64,000 nt of DNA from Siphonodentalium dalli (Eukaryota > Mollusca > Scaphopoda > Gadilida > Siphonodentaliidae): the NCBI GenBank assembly GCA_032622095.1, contig CP136067.1, positions 134,111,990 to 134,175,989 on the forward strand, given 5' to 3'. Each line of letters begins with the position of its first letter. The stretch's first letter is position 1. A model generated the notes under the pieces. That model saw only the letters and a list, made by a program, of their open reading frames with translations, searched no databases and was not told the origin of the DNA. Positions 1-13,900 of the stretch are shown in pieces. Both the position numbers and the translations under genes were made by a program.

Positions 1-1364
1 TCTGGCTACATGTGAATACCATGTGTGCATGAACATTTATCTGCCTTCATGTTTACGACTAACCAGCATCGCAGCGCGGTATAATCCAACCAGTCTTGAT
101 AAAGTGTCGAGTAATACACACTTACAATTATACCTATATTACAGTGCATGGGTTCAAAATTGTGGTGCACCTTACAATAATAAACAGAGCACCGCTACAG
201 TGTCATATTGTCATAACATATGCACCCGTTGGTTTGTTTCAACACGCATTTCGGCAAGATTCTACAAGCAGGTATAATATAATCAGAAATCAGTACAATT
301 AATAGCAACCACCAAGGGTGCTTATACCAAGGCAATTTTTGTCTATATCCATCAGTGATTTTACAAGATCGCGGGTATATATTTTGGAGAAATTGTCACG
401 TGACTTCATGTTAGCAACCGTGTTTAGATTGCAAAAAACGCGGAACTGGAAATGAAGCATCGCGATAAAAATGAAAGTAACTACTTCACAACTTACGAAG
501 AATTGACATGTGATTTAAGTCTATTAATTTCATTTTGACCAATTTCGTAGGTCAGTTTAATGAAACGAAAAATGAAGAAGTCATGACGATAATCCAGAAA
601 AGATTGTACAATCCACGACACGTCTTGTCAATTGGCATGTCGTGACCACTGCATGCTGTTACATAAATTATTCTTAGCGTTATATCGCCGAGGCACATCG
701 TGTGTGGTTGCTCCACTACGTGTCACGTATGATTCATATTACAAGTCTATATATAAATAAGTCGGAAAGGGGAAAGGGACAGTAGTTCTGGTGAAAGTCA
801 TTGGACAAATATCCAGTTCCAGCCCACATCGAACCCTCTCCGCCAGCCTGAAGATCGGACTTGGTGTTTTAAACGTGCATACCAACAGTCTTTCCCCTTC
901 AGATGTGGGTCAAAGGGACCAATACGTTTACCCTACCCACCCTTTATGTTCGCAAACCTGCACCAAACTATAATTCCGATCACCTAACATCAGCCATACT
1001 TATCATTTGAAACGAAAATTCAAAACTAAAACAATTCAATAAGGGGGCGGTCAGAGCCCACTCTAGGTTGACCTGTGTATTTTGAAATTTGAGCCCACAT
1101 ACCAACTTTAATTGAGCCCGATATATCAGTCCCATCAGACTACGGTCACACTATCGTAGGTCAATACATAGTCTGTCTATCATACACGTAATCCTCTACG
1201 ATTCGCATAGTTGCATGTCACACTATATATGTAAGTTTCTTGGCGCGAAACTCACCAGGCGTACGTATAAATTGAAATATGAAAATTCGGCAAGATATGG
1301 GTGAGCCTAATTCCAATATTTGAAAATACCAGATAAATAGACATATAATGCTAGAAAAATGAAA

Positions 1365-2395
1365 GAGTCAATAACACTCTTGCTTATCTCGACCTACTGC
1401 TGGAATTATGGCATTACCACAACAATGTTATACTACTTAAATAGTTCAACAAGATGACCACCATGGCGGCCATTTTGTGTGGCCGAACGGAACCAAAATA
1501 GTACGTTCTCGATTGTGCATGGCACAAACCAGCAAATGAAATGCGGTGGTGATCGGATGAGAAATACGGCCTGTAGACAGTGCTATATTAATTGTGAACA
1601 GACTTCCGCATACTCGACGGCAATGGCGATTATTGTAAATCACAATTAACACAGCCTTGGGTAGGAAGTACAATGTCAGGACATATATGGGGGGGGGCAG
1701 TGACGCAACCCTTGGTCCACTAGGTACCTTCTACACGGCACTTCCAATAATAAGAAATATCACGTGTTGCATACGTTTTGTAATAGTTCGAACTGACCGT
1801 GGCCTTCAAAATATTGGAAAATTCGTATACGATTTATTTCGGTCCGCTAAAAATGGACCATGTTCCATTTTATTCGGATGGACATGAGCAACGTATTCGA
1901 AAATGTTAGCTTACACGTAGATGTAACAACACCAATGGAAAACTATATTTTTAATTCCAATCCGATGACCTATACAACTGACGTAAAAACGCAACGGATT
2001 TACGTATGCGTAAATCGCATCCGTTTTCGTCGACTACCAACATATGATTTTCAATTGACCAGGACAAATGCGTACGACAGCGATTATTTGATACGACAAT
2101 CGGATACAAATAACGAATACTACCAAGATGAAAGAGTCAATGACAATAACCCGAATTTAAACAAGATGACCACCAATCCACCATGGCGGTCATGTTGGGC
2201 GACCGACCGGAACCAATATAGGGCGTTCTCGTCTAGACATTATTGTGAACATTATTGGTGATCGGATGAGATATACGACATGTAGATTGTGTTAAATTAT
2301 TTGTGAAAAAGTTTCACATACCCACTGACTTCCGCACACTCGACGGCAATAGCCATTACTGTAAATAAGAATTAAACTATCCAGAGGAGGCGTCA

Positions 2396-2451
<56 letters not shown>

Positions 2452-2520
2452 GGGAGGGGCACTGACACAGCCATTGAACTCCACTAGATGCATACATACC
2501 TTCTACACAGCACTTTCAGT
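1365..2520. repeat. Diverged direct duplication of about 350-400 bp
   Basis: The segment around 1365-1770 (GAAAGAGTCAATAACA, then ACAAGATGACCACCATGGCG, then CACTTCCAATAATAAGAAAT) recurs in the same order around 2128-2530. Both copies contain a G-rich or AT-rich tract at the same place: G9 at 1689-1697 and (AT)n at 2398-2449. Confidence 0.65.
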
Positions 2521-3215
2521 AATAAGAAATGTCACGTGCTGCATGTATAACTATATGCTTTCTAATGGTTCCAATTTAACTGATCTAGTTCGCGTCCTTC
2601 AAAATACTGGGAAAACTTGATTTAAACAATATTTATTTGCCCCAATTAATATTACATTTATGATGAACAACATTTTGATGATGGAAACATGAGCAGAATG
2701 GACAAGGGGAAGAGGATCTAGTAGCAAGCAGATATCTGCTTTTGTTGAGCTATCTCTTCAGGCAAGTAGAAATATTGTAGAAATAAAGAAAGCGCGAATG
2801 GCAAGTGGCCGAGTTCGAGAAAAAAAATAGGTTTAAGAAATGATGGTATATTAATATTAAGATGTACAATATGTATTGACGGGGTAAGTAAGCTTAGGAA
2901 GGTAATAAGGAGAGGGGGTATCTTCACGAGGAATACGAGGAAGAGAAAGGTAGAGCGATAGAGATAAAGAGTGTGAATGTATAAGAAAAGTCGGTACGGT
3001 ACCACTGTTGTGAAAATATTGAAAACTTGTGTATGATTAAATCTGGTCTGAACTAAAAACGGAGCATGTTCCATTTAAACCTAGACAGATATCTGCGTAG
3101 AAACTCATCCCATTTACATATGCGTGAGTCGCATCCGTTATTTTAGTCGACTACCGACATATGATTTTCAATTGACCAGGACAAATACCTGCGATAACGA
3201 TTATTTGATCAAGAC
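1985..3215. repeat. Pair of about 90-bp direct repeats
   Basis: The block GTCGACTACCRACATATGATTTTCAATTGACCAGGACAAAT with its flanks occurs at about 2000-2095 and again at about 3120-3212, suggesting a second duplicated unit overlapping the first. Confidence 0.6.
2398..2449. repeat. (AT)n microsatellite
   Basis: About 52 bp of uninterrupted AT dinucleotides inside the second copy of the local duplication. Confidence 0.95.
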
Positions 3216-4114
3216 CTTCGAATTAATGGCGTAATATTTTACATGCCCCTTCCTCCACGCCACGAGCAAATTCAAGGTAGTTTTTTTTTTTTACAAATAA
3301 TATATAACAATTGACAAAAACACTGGCATTAATAAGCTAGCGACACATATACTGGCTTGAATATCGTACCGTTTTCGTGCGTAAGTTCGCATACGATAAT
3401 ACGCAGGTATATGTATCCAGTCTTATTCGGACGGACAGGAACAAAATTGTAACGTACACGTAGGTGTGGCCACACGAACAGAAGGCCAAACCATAATACG
3501 TCGTATACATGTATTTTAATCTGGCGCATAGAAATAATATGGAACATATGTATATGCATATTAACCAAGTACGCCACAGTCCTACGGAAGTTACGCATGC
3601 TAAACTGGGCGTCCTAAGCTATGTTGACAAACATTAACCTACATACGTTACAACCGTAAGGGTACGGTCACACACACAAGTTTACACGGTGCGTTCTGTG
3701 GGCATTTCGTTGTAGAAAAGCACACGGTGACAGAATATGAATGGAACATGCGTATAACATTCAGCTGTACTAAAACTAACGACATGAGAAGTAACAACTC
3801 TGTAGTTCCACCTGTAGCAATGCTTTCGAAATATGTCCTGTAAAAACCATCCAATTACCTCACAATAATCAATCATACATGTACATGAAGGCGGATGTCA
3901 CTAGCACCGTTACATGTGGAACTACATTAATAGTACTTCTGACGTCGTTAGCTTTGGTAAAGTTGCATTTTATATGTATGGTTCCGTTCATATTCTGGTC
4001 CCACATATGTGAAAATGCCTACAAACAATGCCATACAATTTTGCCAGTATATGAACGTACTCTATCAGAAATTTGGTGGGTACGACGGGGACCTATCATA
4101 TAACTGTTTCGGTA

Positions 4115-4296
4115 TATATCGGTATATATGTATACTATGTGCATACACTAAGGCTCAATCTTATAGTTGTCAAGATATATTAGCGCAATATTTCGCTATA
4201 TTAAATATCACAATATTACATTGCGTTGCTCTCAGTTGCGAGCTCAATATCACAATAAAGGCTCGCATCGATAGCCACTTGTTTTGACTGGTACTG
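4115..4296. mobile_element. Right-end fragment of the mariner-like MITE family
   Basis: Ends with CCACTTGTTTTGACTGGTACTG followed by TA, the terminal repeat of the complete copy at 13900-14381, preceded by the family's characteristic ATATCACAATA and GCGCAATATT pieces. The left end is missing. Confidence 0.6.
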
Positions 4297-4369
4297 TATG
4301 CACATTAAAGATAAACACATTTCGTAAATTGCTTTAAGCCCATTAGTATAAAAGATCGTGCTTTAAAAA

Positions 4370-4691
4370 TTTAATTGTTCGCACATTAATCTCGCCGTTC
4401 GATCAAGACGTTGAAAGCTGAAATCTGTCCCATTCACATTACATATGTCCTGAATTTATATGATTACAAATCGTGAAGCCATTTTATGACTAACAAAAGC
4501 TATGGATAATATATTTTCCACAATCGTCACGATTGTGAACATCTTTTTAAATATGCTGGTTTTTGTTAGCCACGTACACGTATATCTGAACCGCCTGTAA
4601 ATAACAGCGTATATTTTCTTGTTATCTTTTTTGCGAGCAGTGTTATTGGAATATTCTTCAACTTCATCACCCTGTGTAACTTTGTTCGACG
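4370..4691 (+). promoter_or_regulatory. Upstream region and 5' UTR of gene 1, conserved with gene 2
   Basis: Blocks such as CGTTCGATCAAG (about 4397), TATATGATTACA (about 4457) and ATTGGAATATTC (about 4645) recur in the same order upstream of gene 2, so promoter and leader were duplicated with the gene. A TATA-like TATATTTT lies near 4611. The transcription start is not determined. Confidence 0.5.
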
Positions 4692-4964
4692 ATGCGTGTG
4701 TTCGCTGATTTGTTTTTGTTCGTAGTAGCCCTGGGTAATCTCAGTGGAGTAGCGATGGAAAATCGAAGACCAGATTTATCTTACGAGAAATATCAACCTG
4801 CAGGTATTGCTCCTAATGATCAGTGGATGTCCAGGTCAAAACGGAATACGGTATCATGCTCCTGGCGCATGTGTACCTTAGTGTGCGGTTGGCGTTACAC
4901 CAATCGAAAATGGCATTGGGGGTGCTGGTGGGATTGCCAAGCCACTGGCGGTCGAAGGAAAAGG
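4692..4964 (+). CDS. Gene 1 exon 1: signal peptide, propeptide and Cys/Trp-rich peptide
   Basis: Encodes residues 1-91. The start is chosen because a hydrophobic signal sequence follows immediately and gene 2 begins at the homologous ATG. The exon ends AAGG with donor GTAAGT at 4965, leaving phase 0. It carries the whole putative mature peptide between RSKR and GGRRKR. The GG before RRKR could leave a glycine for C-terminal amidation after trimming. The open frame runs past the donor to 5024, but that extension is intronic and is not shared with gene 2. Confidence 0.85.
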
Positions 4965-7900
4965 GTAAGTGCGACCAAGTCTGTATTAAAGGTACGGTTG
5001 GCCTTGGCGGTGGGTATCCTGTGAAAGTATTTCCACCCGTCAAAAACCGCCACAAACAGAAAGAACAACAAAATGTAGACAGACTTTGTCCATATACAAA
5101 TAAGAAATATCGCATAAACAGTATGTTATTGTCATATATGTGACCATTGTTATGTAAACAAAAGCATAAAAAGTTACTTTTCTGGTGTTTATTTATATTA
5201 TGATGGTAAACATAAAGAGCGTTCTTTGTTGGTGAATTCCTGATATGGAACGAATAAAGAGCGTTTATGCCAATTATGTGTGATTTAACCTATACACAAG
5301 AGATGATGAAATAAGATTAACACATACATAAAAATCGTTAAAACAGCATCTGAGATAACTTCCCCATAGTGAGCACATAATAATTCACTCTTTAACACAA
5401 ATTTGAATTCGGTCAGAGAGTTTTAAAATCTTTTGTCGTGTCTCAGTAAGTTCCAAACATTTGGAGCTTACGAATCATATGCTTTATCGCTATACGTTTT
5501 CAAATTTATTGATGGAATATCAATTAGAGCTTGTGTCTTTTACCTCAGATTCACATGTGGAACATACATGCTTAAAAGTTTATCAAAATATTGAGGTAAT
5601 GTCGGGAGAATCCCTGAACTGGATTGTGATTTTTTATAATAAAATGACGCACATTTGTAGTCTATACGCACAGGAATTGGAAAATAGTGTAATTCTTGTA
5701 GCAATGTTGTCAGTTGGCTTCTAAAATGTCGTACCTGTCATTTTGGTGCGAAACTTTTTCTTGCATTTTCGGAACCTACGGGTTCGATTACGTAAATTCC
5801 TCGGGAAACTTGTCAATATTTCGAGTATAAATGCCATATTTCGAAGTTTATCAGGGAAATTGTTGTTCTAAAATGTCGTCTCCTTATAGCACAATTCTGA
5901 TTGGATTGTTCTGAAGAAGAATGACCGGGTGGTATCATCCTTATCATGAGCGACATAGACTAACGAAGCTGCGGGAAGTCAAAACTAAAATGTCGCATAG
6001 AAAAGATTTCGATGTTTAATTTCTAAAGTGTCGTATAAAACAATCATATCATGTTTTCTCATCAACTAGAAGATAATTGAATATGATATGAAAGTGTATC
6101 TATAATAACAAACTGTTATTGTGCAAAGTTATTGGCAGATACCAATTCTAGTTCCAGAGATACATATTTCGTTGTGTCTTCTGAACAATTTAATTTGCAT
6201 ACACTCTTAAAACAATAGGTGGAGAACCTACATGTACGTAGGTACTGAGCTTTGTCCCCGGGGGAGTACCTAATTGTTGGTACTCTATAGTACCTGCCAA
6301 ATATTTAGGTACTCTGTAGTAGCTATATATTGGTTTTCTTGAGTGCCTATATTTAGGTTATGTGGAGTACCAATATTTACATAGGTTCTCTGGAGTACCT
6401 ATATTCAGGTTATGTGGAGTACCTATCCAGGCATTATGCACATTCTTAAAACAATAGGTACTCCAGAGTACCTACGTAGGTACTGAACTTGGTACTTCAG
6501 AGAACGAAATATACAGGTACTATGTGGAAAACCTGCCATTACGAAAAATGGCCGACGGCAAATTTAACAATGTGGCATGCTAGATTCCAAATGATGTTAC
6601 AGCGTTTAAACATCGAATTGAGTACAAAACAACGATCGGGTTCTTCGAGATCATGTTATCATAGTGCAAAATGAAATAATCCGAATTATATTACTTTTAT
6701 TAGTATTGAACCTTGATCATGTTTTTGTACTTAATTCAAGGTTTAGTATCTCGATTTCAGGATTTCCCTGAACTGTTCCCTGCATGTGGAGTAAAATTTG
6801 TCTGAATGACTAAAATAATCGTCAAAATTTCTTAATTTGTGGACAGTAATATTAAAGTAAACGTTACAAATCAAACATCTTAAACAGGTCTGGGTGAAAT
6901 ACCAATCGATCTATAATAGCCCGATAAATAAAAAACTACCTTGCGATAAATCGCAAACATTTTCGAATCACAAACTACTTTGCAATAAATATATGTGATT
7001 TAGTGCAAAGGTTTTCGATTGATCACAAAGGTTTGCGATAAATCTTCAACAGGTCTGTATGAACCACCAATCAATCTATAATAGCACGGTCGGGCTAAAA
7101 TTGACCGATCGGTCTTTCACAGCCAGCATGCATGTGGGATAAGGGGAGCAAACGTTTGCGAAAAATCACAAACACCTTTGCGATAACTCGCAAACTTTTG
7201 CGATAACTCGCAAACCTTTGCGATAAATGTCAAACATTTTTACGATAAATCTCAAACATCTTTACGATAACTCTCAGACAACGTATTATTGGGTGATTAT
7301 ATTTTGCAATTTATCGCAAAGATGTTTGAGATTTGTCGCAAAGGTTTTATGGCGCTAATGGGCTTCTGTGTAAATACTATAAATCAGACATCTTAAACAG
7401 GTCTGGGCCAGAATTTCCCTTACCTGTTGCCTGCACGTGGAGTAAATTTTGTCTGATTGTCTGAAATAATTGTCAAAATTTCGTAATTTTGGTATAATTA
7501 AAGTAAACATAAATCAGACATTTTAAACAGGTCTGAGTGAACAACCTATCAATCTATAATTGCAGCCATCATGCACATGGGATAAGGGGAGCAAACCTTT
7601 GCGATAAATCCCAAAACAACTTTGCAATAAATCACAAACAGCTTTGCGATAACTCGCAAACCTTTCCAATAAATCTCAAACATCTTTACGATAAATCGCA
7701 AACTGAGAATATTCAAACAAACAGAATATCAATAGTCATGAAATTTAGAGTTCCCTCTCTTACAACAGTGAGCAATGTGACAGAAAGACTGAGCGGTCTA
7801 TTTTAGCCCATTCAGGATATTATAGTTAATCTGTTGTTCACTCAGACCTTTCTTTATACCATAATAAATATCGCGTAAATAGTATGCACTTGTCGTAGTT

Positions 7901-10900
7901 CCTAAGCTGTATTATGCGAACAAAGCCAAATTCTGTTCCAGAGCTTGTTGTAAAGTATGTACATGTAAATAGCGTGCGATAAAGCAAAATACTCAACAAT
8001 GGGGAGACCACACTAATGAACTTTGGTTAATAAAAACTGGCACCATGTTTTCAAAATACTGTTATAGTGCTCACTAGTCCTCGCCACAAGAGTTTGGTGT
8101 TGAATGGGTCACCAGAGTCACTCTCCCAAAAATAAATCGCCACGGTGTTGAGTGTTTTGCTTATCGTACACTTCCGATGTGCTGTATCGGTATATGAACA
8201 CACACACAAAGCTCACACAAAGGGAGTTTAATGTATTTAATATATAATCCAGTTTGGTAATTCGCAGCTGTGCGTCATCAAGTCAATGTCATTGCCTGAT
8301 CACCAGAGCCACATAATGTAGAATTTCACGAACCGGTGTCATTAAATGTACGGTTGGCCTTGGTGGTGGGTATGCTGTGAAAATATTTCCACCCGTCAAA
8401 AACCGCCACAAACAGAAAGAACATCAAAATGTAGACATACTTTGTCCGTATACAAATAAGAAATATCGCACAAACAGTATGTTATTGTCATATGTTTGAT
8501 CAGTGTTGTGTAAACAAAAGCTTAAAGGTACTCAATCCGATAAAACTCCTCTCAATTACTATTTCAATGGCTTCGGGGGTCAAAATTATTTGATTCGAGT
8601 CGAGGAAGTCACCCATCAAAGCTCAGATTTGTTAGATATCGATTTTAGAAATCTATTATTTTTCATTATCGGGAATACTATCTGGCCCAGAACTCAGTCA
8701 AAATTGCGTTAAAATTACCACTTGAGTTCAGAGTCATCCATCCTTGTCTGTTTGAATAGATTTGGAGTACACATCCAGAGCAGATTACGGCAGTTATTAG
8801 TACTCATCTCGAGTTAATAACAAAATTCAAAAATCAATGTCTAATAACTCTGAGCTTTGTTTGATGGGTTCCTCGACTCGAATCAAATATGTTTTACCCC
8901 CAAAGCCAAAGAAATAGTAATATAGGACCCTCTGATCGGATTGTTGTTGTTGGAATCTGTTGAGATGGGGACCCTCTTTACGGATTGAGTACCTTTAACA
9001 AGTTACTTTGCTGGTGTTTGTTTATATTATGATGGTAAACATAAAGAGCGTTCTTTGTTGGTGATTTCCTGATATGGATATAATAAAGAGCGTTTATGCC
9101 ATTTGTGTGTGATTAGCCAGTAGCATTGTGCTGTCTTATGTAACGCAATCAGGCTCTTGCTTAGGTAAAATATAGTAGGTCTTTATTATAGCATGCTGTT
9201 TACGCGATGGTCATGGTACATATGAACGAAACTGTATGCGTTTTAATGTTTTTCTGTTTACGGTGATTGGAACAAATATGAATATTTTCGACAACTAAGG
9301 CCTCACGTGCCTTTATTGTCCTACAACCTTGCTAAATGTGACGATTAATTAGAGCATAGCTGTACAGTAGTACGTTACAGTGAACAAAGTCAACTTCTAA
9401 TAAAAGCTTGTGACGGATTCAGTGATAATTTGTCCCAGAATTGGATCCGTGTCTCCGAGATTACCCGTCATTCCATGAATATATCACAACAATATCACAG
9501 CGTCACCGGCGTTTCGATCAAAAGAATAGCAGACTCCGTAACTGGGCGATATGTTATGGCGACATGGTTCTCAAATCACGTTTCTATGACAATTTAAGAA
9601 TATGATCCATCGTCCTTTGTACATGTACTTGTACGTTGCAGCCAACAAACTTGTGACCGACTCATGACTGATCTGTCATAATTCCGACTAATTTCTACAT
9701 TGTATGTCTCGTAATCCTAGTCACCAGTGGTTGACTCTTGTGGGTTAATTGGGCGGTTTATAATTTTGTGAAACTTAAGTATCTGTCCTTTGAAAATCAC
9801 AACACTGTCGTGCATGTCACGTGTAACCCCACTGCAATCAATGACTCGGCCTGTTGCTGTTTGAATTTGGTCTGTCTCAGTTCACTGAAAATTGCTGCTC
9901 TCTTGCAGAGGAAAATATCAATGATTAGCCCCCGTTATTTTCGGAGGTTATAACATCCTGTCACTTTTATATACAAACATAATCCAGACGGGTAGGGTTC
10001 TCTATTCCGAAGGTTCGCTATTCCGAAGGTTCATTATTCCGAAGGATCCCTATTCCGAAAGTTCATTATTCCGAAGGTTCGCTATTCCGAAGGTTTTCTA
10101 TTCTGGGCGTATTTAACCAGAAATGAATCAAAATTTGCGCCCCACCACAAAAACCACACGAGGAATGAAAAATACGATTACGCTAGTACATTTATACATC
10201 CACTTTTAATTCCCAAATTGTCCTAGATATCGGTTATTAATAGCAAGAAAAGAGTATCAGTTTATCGTTCATTATGGAAAGTTAAAAACACGATGACTGA
10301 AATAAACTTCATGTAAGAGTTATAGTTTTTTTCCGAACTGGCTATCTGTATTTAAAAAAAAACATCAACATCCAAGGCCCACTTAATTTTCGAACCCCAA
10401 GATCACATATATAACATATATGACACTATATATACCATTTGAAATATGAAGCTCTCTAACACTGTATTATCAGCTTATCCGGTGTAATAAACTGTGAACG
10501 TGTTGTTTTTGTTGAGTTAACGCAGGGTTAACGACTTGTTTTTGTGCTAAAGGTTCATCTGGTTTTGTTGCGCAAAGTAAAGTGTATTATTTTCAATGGA
10601 GGGGGGGGGGGGGGGGGTAACTCTATATTTTAAATATAATGTTATTCCCCTTCAATTGAAAATACATTAGGTTGAATTATGTTGCATTCTGAGAGCAGCG
10701 ACATATAACGGGGGAATCTTTTTATGATTTAAGATGTTTTCTATTTCTCTAGGGGCATCTTCTGATACAGACGTTTGGAATGGTGATGAACTATATATAG
10801 TGTTTTAATCATATTTATGGCACAGATTGTGTTTAAAACCTGATATCAAGGCACTATAAAAAATAGCCGATGACTCGAAAATTAAGTGGGCCTTGCAATT

Positions 10901-13900
10901 CAATACAAATTCACAATTGCAGTTAGGTTCAACTCATACCCGTCTATTCAACGACATTCTCGTTCGCAGTATTGATTAAGAGTTATAGTCCCGCTGTTTT
11001 AATCCCGCCTTTAGCTTGCGTATTGTTGCCTGTAAGATTATTGAGATATAAATCGCATGGAAAGAGCAATTGTGTGGGCTGTCTGACGTGAATATGTATT
11101 GGAAAATAACGTCATACGTAATGACATTACATCTCAAGGAAACCCGCGAAAAAATAAAAAATAACATTTATTGTTTCAATGTTTTAAGTTATTTCCTTCA
11201 TAAAAAAGAGTCTTCGTGATAAAGAACCCTCTCAATACTTGAATATGGAATTAACCTTTAAAAAAAATAAAATCTTCGGAATAGAGAACCTTCGGAATAG
11301 CGAACCTTCGGAGTAGTGAACATTCGGAATAGTGAACCTTCGGAATAGCGAACCTTCGGAATAGAGACATGTTCCCAATCCAGACATTGCATGCTAACAA
11401 TATTCCAGGTTATTAAGAAGCAAGTTAGGTGCAATTACACACGAACAAATATGTTGATAAATTTCCTAGAATTGGGTCACCATTTGGTTTCGAGATTGAC
11501 CAGTACCTAATTCTTTTGGTATTACATCAATATATAGAATATAATGCTTCTCGGTATCTATTGCTTTGAAACTAGGGGACGTATAGGGATTGTTTTATAT
11601 AAGAGTGTAAGGTACGACATTTTAGAGGCCATGTATGTATGTAACCCTTTCTTTAAACATAACTCTAAATTTCTTGAATATCGAAATGTTGCTTGTTTGA
11701 ATATTTGTACATATTTAGATTGAATATTGTCAATCAGAATGAATTGCTTTCAAAAGTATTGGTTGAAAGATAATTATAGAACAATTTAGAATTTAACTCA
11801 ACACCAGGGTTCGCGCTGGCACTTTCCAATGGCAAAAATAATTCACATTTGGCAAAAATATTTTCATTTGGCAAAAGTTTTGGCAGTCACTTTTTGATTC
11901 CTCAATAAAGTTGAAAAATATCGGTCAATCAATACCATTCATTTTAGGAAACTATTACAATATAATTATATTAGTGGTGTTTTATATGGTTTTGAAAAAA
12001 AGTGAACACCTCCATTAAGATGCAGTTAATCTGGTAACATTATTATCGATGGATTACCAGTATTTAGTGTTTGGCTAATCCTCCTGTGATGCTCCCTTCT
12101 GATGAAGCAACTCTTCTACGATTTTATTGTTCGGTGGTTGGTTTATTGTTGTATCATAAACCACAATAGAGATGCGAGTATAATTATCAACTAACTGATT
12201 TCCTATCGACATCAAACGTCGTTCAAACCGCGTGTGTCGAAACATTAAACTCAATCAAGGTTGTAGAAAATGATACTACCAGGGATAACATTTGGCAAAT
12301 TATAATAGAATTTTGCAAAAAAAATTCCAACGCGGACCCTGCTCAACACAAAGACACAAATAAATATCCCTCTTACAGAGCCAAAAGAATAATCTATTTA
12401 GTAATGTGCTTGTTTTGTATTGTTCTAGCAGTTGTTGATACCCACGTATAAAGAGACGTACATAATATTATATGTTTAAGCAATCAAATGCATTAAAATC
12501 AATGTGTTAGTCTTTTTCTAATAACTATTTAGCTTCTGTTTGTAATGAAAGTGATATGTGAAATGCAACTAGTCCAGAGAAATTCTCTATTTAAAATGGC
12601 TTGCAGACTGCGCGGTGATATATATGAATCTGAGCCTTAACGCGTGATAAGACGATACCACCGATGATTTGGCTCCACATAAGTTACACAGTGAATTTGT
12701 ACATGTGTATTCCAAATCATTTGGCGATACGTGGACATTACCAAAAAACCAAATCGTACCCGCCCAGACAATATATCAATGCCACGAACATGAATTAGTG
12801 CGACAACTGTTGCGTTTTAAGTTGCATGGGCACCGTCAAGACAATTGCAGCACAGAATAGCAATATGTGTGAACAAGTGATCATGATTAATTAATGACTG
12901 TGAATAAAATGTCAGCAGCATTTACACACAGAAGCGAATTTCACTTTGGAATTAAGATGTCCGATTACAAAATTGCAAGGCAGCAACATGGATGTTATAT
13001 CACGAGGCCAAGATCTACATTTCTTCCAGGTAATTCTGATATACTGTACAGTGTTCATCGCCATGTTAGTATTAATTTAATACCATCCCATCTGCGATGA
13101 TTCTGTTCAAAATTATAAATCGTACATTTGGTGGTGATTCAAATATTATTGTTTTATTTACAGTCTGTGAGAAGACAGGCGGTTCCTGTTGCGTTGGATT
13201 ACAACTCGTGGACAAGGAGATGTCCGAATGGCGCTCTTAACTTCAACTGCTTTGTCCGGAATAACGACGTACGGGTTGACGTGGGTAGTCGACAAGCTTT
13301 CTGCGGGGCAGACAGGGATAGAAACGGTGCGTGATACAGCAGCCACCATGCCTACATTATAATTTAATACATAAATACATGGCACATATGTTATATTTTT
13401 ACCATAAAGAAACTGGTTGTATGGTGTAGCATATGCTTATACTCATCAGAGTTCTGAACGTTTGTGGTAAAAGGCAAGTGCGTATCATAATTCACAAACA
13501 TATATACACACAATAGGTTCACGGATGTAATTCAACACAGTCTATGTTGTTTGTTCGTGTTTTCCCGTTTATAATGATTTCCAAAGATTTCCAACCCACC
13601 ACCCCTATATGGTTGAAATTTTTTTCCAAACTGATGGCTTGAATATCAGTCAAATATTTGATCGGAAGAAGGAACATAGTTTTCAACACGACCCAATAAA
13701 CACGAATTGAGCATCTCGTGCACGCTTTTCATCACATATGAACATGCATGTAGCTGAACTCAATTGTGGCAAGACAAACTCCAATCCGACACTGGCAGAA
13801 TAGATATGCCATCAATCGATATTACATGCATGTACAACACCGCGCTGATTGTTTCCTATATACACGAATGTAATTAACCTTTTCATGACGGGGGATATAC

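Larger units (their letters stand above)
1..4110. other. Upstream intergenic region with diverged repeats
   Basis: No supported gene. A TATA-like TATATATAAATA at about 750-761 is followed by an open frame to 973 without recognisable content. Repeats in this stretch are listed separately. The remainder shows only short frames typical of AT-rich noncoding DNA. Confidence 0.5.
5716..11630. mobile_element. Possible 5.9 kb transposon with TCTAAAATGTCGTACCT ends
   Basis: GGCTTCTAAAATGTCGTACCT at 5716-5736 is matched, with one mismatch, by the reverse complement at 11610-11630. Further direct copies of CTAAAATGTCGT occur near 5872, 5985 and 6023, like subterminal repeats. No transposase frame was seen; the interior is filled by later insertions and minisatellites. 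No clear target-site duplication was found, so two independent inverted copies remain possible. Confidence 0.4.

Noticed and set aside
740-975. Retrotransposon LTR promoter (TATATAAATA followed by a CCAGCCTGAAGATCGGA stretch)
   Set aside because: No second LTR, primer-binding site or gag/pol frame could be found in the window.
1860-2261. 133-codon open frame as a gene
   Set aside because: It spans two locally duplicated repeat blocks and the composition of the translation is that of AT-rich noncoding DNA.
4813-5143. Frames on both strands overlapping gene 1 exon 1
   Set aside because: They are shadows of exon 1 and of the MITE that begins 25 bp after it; the same frame reappears in the MITE copy near 57.4 kb.
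5461-5724. 87-codon open frame as a gene
   Set aside because: It lies inside gene 1 intron 1, has no recognisable domain, starts at a non-ATG codon, and its end runs into a transposon terminus.
6945-7710. Regularly recurring GCGATAAATCGCAAAC that superficially looks like a CRISPR array
   Set aside because: Spacing is irregular, units vary and occur on both strands, intervening sequence is not unique, and the context is an animal intron.
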